This document shows positions 33,965 to 40,250 of a DNA stretch of 64,000 nt, in pieces. The notes beneath the pieces are model-generated. The model saw only the letters and a list, made by a program, of their open reading frames with translations, was not told where the DNA came from and did not search any database. This DNA comes from JBMONI01 sp049324575 (lineage in GTDB: Bacteria; Omnitrophota; Omnitrophia; Omnitrophales; Aquincolibacteriaceae), in contig JBMONI010000017.1 of NCBI GenBank assembly GCA_049324575.1, forward strand, positions 15,753 through 79,752, read 5' to 3'. Positions within the stretch are counted from its first letter, which is position 1. Each line of letters starts with the position of its first letter. The translations under genes and the position numbers were made by a program.

Positions 33965-35017
33965 GAGCCATTCAGGAAAAAGTCTTTCGAGGATCTTCTT
34001 GTGCGGGGACGGGAACGCGTAACGATGAAGGGCCCCGATCGGGACTTGGCGCCACTTCCGATCGGACGGCGGCGCTGGACGGATCTCCGCCGGCGCTTCA
34101 AAGATCTCCAAAGTGATCTGATATTTCGTAAACCCATGGCGAACTGAAAAAAGTTTCTTCATTTTTTCGGCGCAGGGTCCGAGCGCACGCTTCATCGCCG
34201 GAAGAGTTTCCCAGTAAGGCAAGGTCCAAAGATCTCCCCAGCGCGCATCCTGAGGTTGTTTTTCGAGCCAGATCTTTTTGGGGTCCCGAAGGAGCAAGGC
34301 TGCGGTCCGTTTGCTCTCGATCCGCGTCCGCATTCCTTGAAAAGGGAGGCTAGCCGCCGCGCCCGCTTTTTCGCTTCTGCAGAAGCGACGGACGGGACAG
34401 AGGGCGCAGAGCGGGATCCCGGGCCGGCAGACCGTTGCTCCAAGCTCCATCATGGCTTGATTAAAATCTCCCGGCTGTTTTGGAGGAAGAAGTGCTTGCG
34501 CGGTCTGCCAAAGTTTTTCAAGGGTCCGGGCTTTTCGGATGTCGCTTGAGATCGCGCAAAGACGCGTCAGGACGCGGATCACATTCCCATCAAGAACCGC
34601 GACGGGGATCCCGAACGCGATGCTTGCGATCGCGGCGGCTGTATAGCGGCCGATGCCGGGAAGTTTTTTCAATGCGTCCACCGAGGCGGGAAGGTTTTTC
34701 TCTTCTTGCCGCACGAGAAGCCGGGCGGTTTCGTGGATCATGCGGGCCCTTCGATAATATCCGAGACCGGCCCAAGCTCTCAGGACATCGTGACGAGAGG
34801 CTTTTGCGAGGGAGGCGAGGTTCGGGAATCTTTTCAGCCAGCGGAGATAATAGGGGATGACGGTTTCGACCTGGGTCTGCTGCAACATGATCTCCGAGAT
34901 CCAGATCCGATAGGGATCCTGGGTCCGACGCCAGGGCAGTTTTCTCGCGTGATGCCTGTACCAAACGAGCAGGGAACGGGAAAAAGGGGCAGCATCAGGC
35001 TCAGGGATCTTTTCCAT
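33926..35017 (-). CDS. mutY: A/G-specific adenine glycosylase
   Basis: The 363-residue enzyme removes adenine opposite 8-oxoguanine. WISEIMLQQTQVETV contains the catalytic Glu and the Gln wedge, LPGIGRYTAAAIAS is the helix-hairpin-helix, and VLDGNVIRVLTRL carries the catalytic Asp. The [4Fe-4S] ligands are in CRPGIPLCALCPVRRFC with the C-x6-C-x2-C-x5-C spacing. The C-terminal region from about 225 is the NUDIX-like 8-oxoG-reading domain (WGDLWTLPYWET, FSVRHGFTKYQITL). I start at the ATG at 35017 (MEKIPEPDAAPFSRSL), six bases after a TATAAT on the - strand, so translation is probably leaderless. The frame stays open further upstream, but that part overlaps amrS. Confidence 0.94.
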   Translation of the reverse strand: MEKIPEPDAAPFSRSLLVWYRHHARKLPWRRTQDPYRIWISEIMLQQTQVETVIPYYLRWLKRFPNLASLAKASRHDVLRAWAGLGYYRRARMIHETARLLVRQEEKNLPASVDALKKLPGIGRYTAAAIASIAFGIPVAVLDGNVIRVLTRLCAISSDIRKARTLEKLWQTAQALLPPKQPGDFNQAMMELGATVCRPGIPLCALCPVRRFCRSEKAGAAASLPFQGMRTRIESKRTAALLLRDPKKIWLEKQPQDARWGDLWTLPYWETLPAMKRALGPCAEKMKKLFSVRHGFTKYQITLEIFEAPAEIRPAPPSDRKWRQVPIGALHRYAFPSPHKKILERLFPEWLKKKSHEPAKTDS

Positions 35018-35092
35018 GGCGACATTATAGCAGGCGGTCCTCCGGATAGGGCAGGCGTGTGCAGAATGAGGGATGTTAGGTATAATAAAGAC
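35018..35092. promoter_or_regulatory. divergent mutY/amrS promoters, both probably leaderless
   Basis: On the - strand an extended -10, TGCTATAAT (hexamer 35024-35029), ends six bases from the mutY ATG. On the + strand TATAAT (35081-35086) ends six bases before the amrS ATG at 35093. Neither gene has a ribosome binding site. The -35 regions are weak. Confidence 0.6.
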
Positions 35093-36190
35093 ATGACCTT
35101 TGAAGAGTTGCTTGCCGAACATACCCGGGAAGGAGAGCTGGTCCGTCCCATGCCGGATGGGAGGCTCGAATGTTTTGCCTGCAGCCATCGCTGCCGGCTT
35201 GCGGAGGGGAAGTCCGGGATCTGCAAGGTCCGGTTCGTGAAGAACGGGAAACTTCGTGTGCCATGGGGTTATGTTTCCGGGGTCCAGGACGATCCGGTCG
35301 AAAAAAAGCCTTTTTATCATGCCCTGCCCGGGGCCCGCGCCATGAGTTTCGGGATGCTCGGTTGCGATTTTCACTGCGATTATTGTCAGAATTGGGTGAC
35401 TTCGCAGACGCTTCGGAATGGAGAAGCGGTCCAATATCCGAATCCGATCCGCCCCGAAGATCTGGTCGCTCTCGCGGTCCGGGAGCGCTGCGAGATCGTG
35501 ACCAGCACCTACAACGAACCACTGATCACGAGCGAATGGGCGGCCGGGATCTTTCGCGAAGCGAGACGCCGCGGTCTCTACACGGCTTATGTCTCGAACG
35601 GGAACGGCACGCCGGAAGTCTGGGGCTACTTAAAGCCCTGGCTGGATCTCGTCAAAGTCGATCTCAAATGTTTCCAGGAAGCGCATTACCGATCCCTGGG
35701 CGGATCGCTTCAAGTGATCTGCGAGAACATCCGTTTGTTGTATCGGCAGGGGTTCTGGTTGGAGACGTTGACCTTGCTGATCCCGGGTTTCAATGATTCC
35801 GAAGAAGAACTGGTCAGGCTGACGGAGTTCGTTGCTTCGGTCTCGCCGGATATTCCCTGGCATGTGACCGCTTTCCACAAGGATTACCGGATGACGACGG
35901 CGCGGAACACGAAAGCCGAAGACCTCCTCCGCGCGGCCGAGATCGGCAAACGCTCTGGATTGCGCTATGTCTATGCCGGGAACCTTCCCGGAGCCGTCTC
36001 GGGGCTTGAAAACACCTATTGTCACGCCTGCGGCGGGCTTGTAATCGAACGGGAGGGCTTTACGGTCTTAAAGGATGCCCTGTCGGCAACCGGCGGGAAT
36101 TGTCCTTCGTGCGGAACGCAAATCCCGGGTTTCTGGAAAGCACGTCCAAGGGATCGTTTATCCGGCGGAGAAGTCCGCCCCTTTTTATGA
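35093..36190 (+). CDS. amrS: AmmeMemoRadiSam system radical SAM enzyme
   Basis: The 365-residue protein has the radical SAM cluster CDFHCDYCQNW near residue 90. An N-terminal cysteine set CFACSHRCRLAEGKSGIC precedes it, and the C terminus has a rubredoxin-like CHACGG...CPSCG knuckle. STYNEPLITSEW and KVDLKCFQEAHYR match AmrS/PflA-like proteins. The family is named for its association with AMMECR1 and Memo proteins; its reaction is not established. Neither partner is encoded in the window. The ATG at 35093 follows its own -10 box by six bases. The hydrolase gene starts two bases after the stop. Confidence 0.88.
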   Translation: MTFEELLAEHTREGELVRPMPDGRLECFACSHRCRLAEGKSGICKVRFVKNGKLRVPWGYVSGVQDDPVEKKPFYHALPGARAMSFGMLGCDFHCDYCQNWVTSQTLRNGEAVQYPNPIRPEDLVALAVRERCEIVTSTYNEPLITSEWAAGIFREARRRGLYTAYVSNGNGTPEVWGYLKPWLDLVKVDLKCFQEAHYRSLGGSLQVICENIRLLYRQGFWLETLTLLIPGFNDSEEELVRLTEFVASVSPDIPWHVTAFHKDYRMTTARNTKAEDLLRAAEIGKRSGLRYVYAGNLPGAVSGLENTYCHACGGLVIEREGFTVLKDALSATGGNCPSCGTQIPGFWKARPRDRLSGGEVRPFL

Positions 36191-36191
36191 T

Positions 36192-36998
36192 ATGCGCTGG
36201 ATCCTCGTGGCCATGATCACTTCCATGATCTTTTTTCCGGATTCCGTTATCTATGAGCGCCCCGAGGACTTCGGGATCGCTTATGAGGACGTCCGTTTCT
36301 CTGCCGAGGATGGCACGGCCCTTCACGGCTGGTACCTGAAAGCCCCTCAAGAGAACGGCGTGATCCTTCATTTGCACGGCAATGCGGGGAATATCTCGGC
36401 CCGGGTCTCAAAAATGAGGGGATGGCTTGAGCGCGGCTATTCCGTTTTTTTGGTGGATTACCGCGGCTATGGAAAGAGTTCCGGCAAGATCCGGCACGGA
36501 GAGGATCTCATCCGGGATGCCCGGGGGGCTTTGCATTGGCTTGCCGGGATCAAACGGATCGAGATCCGAAAGATCGTTTTTTACGGCGAGTCCGTCGGGA
36601 CCTATCCTGCGCTTTTTTTAGCAACCGAGCATGCGGCTTCGGCCGTGATCCTTGAAGCGCCCTTTACTTCCTTCCGTGAACTTGCCCGAAAGCATTATGC
36701 TTTTATGCCGGATTTCCTCCTGCGTCCGATCCTCTCCGATTTCGTTTTCGATGAACTCTCGATCGTGGACCGCACGAAATGCCCGCTATTCATCCTCCAT
36801 GGAATCCAGGACGAGATCTGCCCGGTGGAAATGGCTCAGCGGCTGTTTGAAAAGGCACCGGAACCCAAAGGGATCTTCCTTGTCCCGGGTGGAGATCACA
36901 ACCGCTTGGCAGAGATCGCCGGCGAAGATTTCTGGGAAAAGCCGTTCCAGTTCTTCCAGGATCTCAAAAACCGGAAACATTTCGAACAGAAATCTTGA
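36192..36998 (+). CDS. alpha/beta hydrolase, BEM46/FrsA-like
   Basis: The 268-residue protein has the alpha/beta-hydrolase core: ILHLHGNAGNISARV (oxyanion strand), FLVDYRGYGKSSGK, the nucleophile elbow FYGESVGTYPALF with Ser, ILHGIQDEICPVEMA with the acid, and PGGDHNRL with the catalytic His. The N-terminal 20 residues (MRWILVAMITSMIFFPDSV) form a hydrophobic anchor, so it probably sits at the inner membrane. The substrate is unknown. The ATG lies two bases after the amrS stop, so the genes are likely co-transcribed. Confidence 0.85.
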   Translation: MRWILVAMITSMIFFPDSVIYERPEDFGIAYEDVRFSAEDGTALHGWYLKAPQENGVILHLHGNAGNISARVSKMRGWLERGYSVFLVDYRGYGKSSGKIRHGEDLIRDARGALHWLAGIKRIEIRKIVFYGESVGTYPALFLATEHAASAVILEAPFTSFRELARKHYAFMPDFLLRPILSDFVFDELSIVDRTKCPLFILHGIQDEICPVEMAQRLFEKAPEPKGIFLVPGGDHNRLAEIAGEDFWEKPFQFFQDLKNRKHFEQKS

Positions 36999-37056
36999 TC
37001 CTCATGGATCGTTCCTATGGATGTTCGGAGAATTTTCTTTAGCCGGGGAACGGTTA

Positions 37057-37099
37057 AGCAGGGCGCACTCACGCAGGGCACACTTAAGTGGGCCCTACG
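37057..37099. repeat. CTTAAG-centred palindrome with partial duplication
   Basis: CGCAGGGCACACTT and AAGTGGGCCCTACG (37072-37099) form an imperfect palindrome related to the one at 29086-29113. A truncated half-copy GCAGGGCGCACTCA (37058-37071) precedes it. It lies between the convergent hydrolase and suhB genes, where it could act as a bidirectional terminator or simply be a REP-like repeat. Confidence 0.6.
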
Positions 37100-37193
37100 A
37101 TGGAAATGAGGATCGTGAAAACAGACTTTTTCCGGATGTTCATAGAAAAGCTTGCTCTGCAAAGCGCTCGGGAAGCAGGTTCCGTTAGGTGCG

Positions 37194-37994
37194 TTAACCC
37201 AACGGCTTTAGATGGCGATAGGGGCGGAGGATCCGGAGCATTTCCGGATGGAGATAAGGATTTGCGGCAAGCGTTTGAAAAGAGCCTGTTTTATAGGCCC
37301 GGCCCGAGAAATCGCTCATCTTGCCTCCCGCTTCCTGGACTATGAGTGCGCCTGCGGCGGCGTCCCAAGGCTGGAGATTGCATTCCCAGTATCCGTCAAA
37401 ACGGCCGCAAGCGACCGAACAAAGATCCAGCGCGGCGGCGCCCGGACGGCGGATGTCCTGGACGCGTAAAAGGAAGTCTTTGAAAAGAGGCAGATAATCT
37501 TTCATTCTTTTCGCGCGGTCGTAAGGGAATCCCGTCGCGAGCAGGGACTTCGCAAGGGTCGGCGTTCTGGAGGGGGCGATCTTTTTTCCGTTCATGGCGG
37601 CGCCTTTCCCTTTTTCGGCGTAAAAAAGCTCGTTGCGGAAAGGATCGAAGACTCCGCCCATCCGGACTTCCCCGTATTCCTCGTAAGCGATCGAAACGCA
37701 GGCGACGGGGAAGGTGTGGGCGAAATTGGTCGTTCCATCCAAAGGATCGATGATCCATCGGTGCGCAGAGGCCGTCCCCTGCGCGAGCGATTCTTCCGCG
37801 AGGATGGCATGGCCCGGGAAGGTCCGTTGAATGGTCTTGATGATCAGTTTCTCCGAGGCGTGGTCAGTGGCGGTGACCAGGTTGACCGAGCTTTTCATGC
37901 GAACGATGCGGCGCTCATGGAGCGAGCGGGACAGGATCTTTCCCGCCTCTTCGAGGCAGCGGAACAGGGTGCTTTTAATTTTAAGCCGGTTCAT
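37194..37994 (-). CDS. suhB: inositol monophosphatase family protein
   Basis: The 266-residue protein would release inorganic phosphate from inositol phosphates with Mg2+. ILAEES provides the first metal Glu, WIIDPLDGTTNFAHTFPVAC is the full signature with the DPLDGT metal site, and ECNLQPWDAAAGALIVQEAGG is the second signature. Length is typical. The 1L-myo-inositol-1-phosphate source, inositol-3-phosphate synthase, is encoded about 9.4 kb away, so the two may form one pathway. Family members can also act on fructose-1,6-bisphosphate or NADP. The gene is transcribed opposite to its neighbours. Confidence 0.9.
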   Translation of the reverse strand: MNRLKIKSTLFRCLEEAGKILSRSLHERRIVRMKSSVNLVTATDHASEKLIIKTIQRTFPGHAILAEESLAQGTASAHRWIIDPLDGTTNFAHTFPVACVSIAYEEYGEVRMGGVFDPFRNELFYAEKGKGAAMNGKKIAPSRTPTLAKSLLATGFPYDRAKRMKDYLPLFKDFLLRVQDIRRPGAAALDLCSVACGRFDGYWECNLQPWDAAAGALIVQEAGGKMSDFSGRAYKTGSFQTLAANPYLHPEMLRILRPYRHLKPLG

Positions 37995-38068
37995 ATAAAA
38001 TAAGCGCCTTATCTAACAGTAATTTTTCCGTTCGTCAAGTTGTTACGTAAGACAGGACAAGGAGTTGC

Positions 38069-39148
38069 ATGAAAAAATATCGCGTAACCCTCATCCCGGG
38101 TGATGGCGTTGGGCCGGAATTGGCGCAAGTGACCCAGGCCTGTCTGGAGGCGACCGGGATCGCGTGGGAGTGGGATATCCAGACAGCCGGGGAAGAAACC
38201 ATGGCCAAGGAAGGGACCCCGCTTCCGGAGCGGGTGCTGGAGTCAATCCGCAAGAACAAGATCGCGATCAAAGCTCCGATCACAACCCCGGTGGGGACTG
38301 GGTTCCGCTCTGTCAATGTCGCGCTTCGCAAAGAACTCGATCTTTTTGCCTGTGTCCGTCCTTGCAAAAGCTATGAAGGAATGCGCAGCCGTTACAAGAA
38401 CATCGATCTCGTGATCGTCCGTGAAAATACGGAGGACTTGTATGCGGGCATCGAGTTCCCGAAAGGAGCCCCGGAAACGCGCGAGGTCGCGGCCGTGATC
38501 GAAAAGAACGCCCGAAGGAAGATCCGCGAAGATGCCGGGATCAGCATCAAGCCCATTTCGGTGGCGGGCTCCGAGCGGATCGTGCGGTTTGCGTTCGATT
38601 ATGCGGTGCAGAACAAGCGTAAAAAAGTGACCGCCGTCCATAAAGCGAACATCATGAAACATTCCGACGGGCTTTTTCTCGAGGTGGCGCGAGAGGTCGC
38701 TAAGAATTATCCCGCGATCGCCTTCGAAGACCGGATCGTTGACAATATGTGCATGCAGCTTGTCCAAACGCCCGAGCGTTACGATGTGCTCGTGTTGCCG
38801 AACCTTTACGGCGATATCGTTTCCGATCTTTGTGCCGGACTCGTGGGAGGTCTTGGAGTCGCGCCGGGCGCGAATATCGGCACGAACGGAGCCCTTTTCG
38901 AAGCAACGCACGGTTCGGCCCCCAAATACAAAGGACAGAATAAAGTCAATCCCACCGCCATGATCCTTTCCGGCGTCCTGATGCTCCGGCATCTCGGTGA
39001 AGCCGCAGCGGCGGACCGGCTTGAGCGTGCGACCGCGGCGGTGATCCGTGAAGGGAAAGCCGTAACCTACGATATGAAAGCAGACCGCGAGGATCCTTCC
39101 GCGGTCGGAACGCGGGAGATGGGACAGGCCATCATCAACAAGCTATAA
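38069..39148 (+). CDS. icd: isocitrate dehydrogenase (NAD-type)
   Basis: The 359-residue beta-decarboxylating dehydrogenase has LIPGDGVGPELAQ near the start and GFRSVNVALRKELDLFACVRP, where the Ser/Asn/Arg set is that of isocitrate dehydrogenase rather than isopropylmalate dehydrogenase. VIVRENTEDLYAGIE supplies the catalytic Tyr, AVHKANIMKHSDGLF the Lys, and LPNLYGDIVSDLCAGLVGG the metal-binding Asp pair. GTNGALFEATHGSAPKYKGQ binds the nucleotide. The length matches the NAD-dependent type. AAGGAG precedes the ATG. Malate dehydrogenase, aconitase and citrate synthase follow on the same strand. Confidence 0.88.
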   Translation: MKKYRVTLIPGDGVGPELAQVTQACLEATGIAWEWDIQTAGEETMAKEGTPLPERVLESIRKNKIAIKAPITTPVGTGFRSVNVALRKELDLFACVRPCKSYEGMRSRYKNIDLVIVRENTEDLYAGIEFPKGAPETREVAAVIEKNARRKIREDAGISIKPISVAGSERIVRFAFDYAVQNKRKKVTAVHKANIMKHSDGLFLEVAREVAKNYPAIAFEDRIVDNMCMQLVQTPERYDVLVLPNLYGDIVSDLCAGLVGGLGVAPGANIGTNGALFEATHGSAPKYKGQNKVNPTAMILSGVLMLRHLGEAAAADRLERATAAVIREGKAVTYDMKADREDPSAVGTREMGQAIINKL

Positions 39149-39284
39149 ATTATAAGTTATAAGCGATAAGGGATAAGCGGTAAGAGATAGGGAAATGAAT
39201 AAAATCAAAAAAGAAGCACATAAAATGGCGCAACGATGTTGGTTGTGCTTATCCCTCAAAACTTATCCCTTACCACTCAAGGGG
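39149..39284. repeat. gene-less element of the GA/CT-arm family between icd and mdh
   Basis: Left arm (39149-39193): units of ATAAGNGATAAGGGATAAGC. Right arm (39246-39284): CTTATCCCTCAAAACTTATC and ACCACTCAAG. GGATAAG and CTTATCC occur in both arms as inverted complements. The middle 50 bases have no gene. The arms differ in sequence from the GA-rich ones elsewhere but have the same position (stop to start) and strand bias. Confidence 0.5.
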
Positions 39285-39292
39285 TTTTGATC

Positions 39293-40225
39293 GTGCTGTA
39301 TCCCAAAGTCACCGTTGTCGGAGCAGGGTTCGTCGGAGCGACGACGGCCCAGCGCCTTGTCGAAAAAGAGATCGCCGACGTGGTCCTGATCGATGTGGTG
39401 GAAGGGCTCGCGCAGGGCAAAGCGCTCGATATAATGCAATCGGCGCCGATCGAAGGGTTCAGCACGACGATCCGCGGGACGACCGATTACCATGAAACCA
39501 AAGATTCGGACCTGATCATCATTACGGCCGGTCTTGCGCGAAAACCCGGCATGAGCCGCGACGATCTTTTGACGCAGAACGCGGCGATCGTCTCGAAGAT
39601 CGTGGAAGCCGCCGCGCCTTATTCTCCCCAGGCGATTTTCCTGCTGGTGACCAATCCCCTGGATGTGATGACCTATCTGGCCTGGAAAAAGTCGGGTTTC
39701 CGCCATTCCAAAGTGCTCGGCATGGCCGGCGAACTGGATTCGGCCCGTTATGCTTATTTTATTTCGCAGGAGCTTCCGTGTTCGCCGAGGGATGTGAAAG
39801 CCGTTGTGCTCGGGGGCCATGGGGACCAAATGGTTCCGCTGCCAGCGCATACCATGGTCCGGGGAAAGCCGCTCACGAAACTCTTGTCGCCGGAGGCGAT
39901 CGAAAGGATCCATCAGCGGACCCGGGAGGGCGGGGCGGAGATCGTCCGGTATTTAAAAACGGGAAGTGCCTATTATGCGCCCTCGTCTTCGGTCGTGCGC
40001 ATGGCGCGATCCATTCTTCAGGACCGGCATGAAGTCATTCCTTCTTGCGTATATTTGCGCGGTGAATACGGATTACAGGATGTTTTCTGCGGCGTGCCTG
40101 CGCGTATCGGAAAACAGGGGGTAGCGGAAATCATTCCGCTTCAACTGACACCTGCCGAAGCCGAGGCCCTCGTAGCCTCGGCTGAAGATGTCCGTGTGAA
40201 TTGCGCGAAGCTCGGATTGATGTAG
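39293..40225 (+). CDS. mdh: malate dehydrogenase
   Basis: The 310-residue protein is of the lactate-dehydrogenase-like (MDH3) type and interconverts malate and oxaloacetate with NAD. KVTVVGAGFVGATTAQRL is the dinucleotide-binding loop, and AGLARKPGMSRDDLL carries substrate arginines. LLVTNPLDVMTYLAWKKSGF and LGMAGELDSARYAYF are conserved strands, and LGGHGDQMVPLPAHTM holds the catalytic His with Asp nearby. I start at GTG 39293 because AAGGGG lies eight bases upstream. The upstream in-frame ATG at 39236 would translate the CT-rich repeat arm (LIPQNLSLTTQG), which is unlike any dehydrogenase N terminus. Confidence 0.92.
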   Translation: MLYPKVTVVGAGFVGATTAQRLVEKEIADVVLIDVVEGLAQGKALDIMQSAPIEGFSTTIRGTTDYHETKDSDLIIITAGLARKPGMSRDDLLTQNAAIVSKIVEAAAPYSPQAIFLLVTNPLDVMTYLAWKKSGFRHSKVLGMAGELDSARYAYFISQELPCSPRDVKAVVLGGHGDQMVPLPAHTMVRGKPLTKLLSPEAIERIHQRTREGGAEIVRYLKTGSAYYAPSSSVVRMARSILQDRHEVIPSCVYLRGEYGLQDVFCGVPARIGKQGVAEIIPLQLTPAEAEALVASAEDVRVNCAKLGLM

Positions 40226-40250
40226 ACCTTCTTTTTCGAAGGATCTGTTC

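Noticed and set aside
33926..35434. The 502-codon frame as full-length mutY
   Set aside because: The first 139 codons overlap amrS in antisense and resemble nothing. The ATG at 35017 follows a strong -10 box and gives a standard MutY.
39236..39292. ATG at 39236 as the malate dehydrogenase start
   Set aside because: It would add 19 residues translated from the CT-rich repeat arm. GTG 39293 has a well-placed ribosome binding site and gives the normal N terminus.
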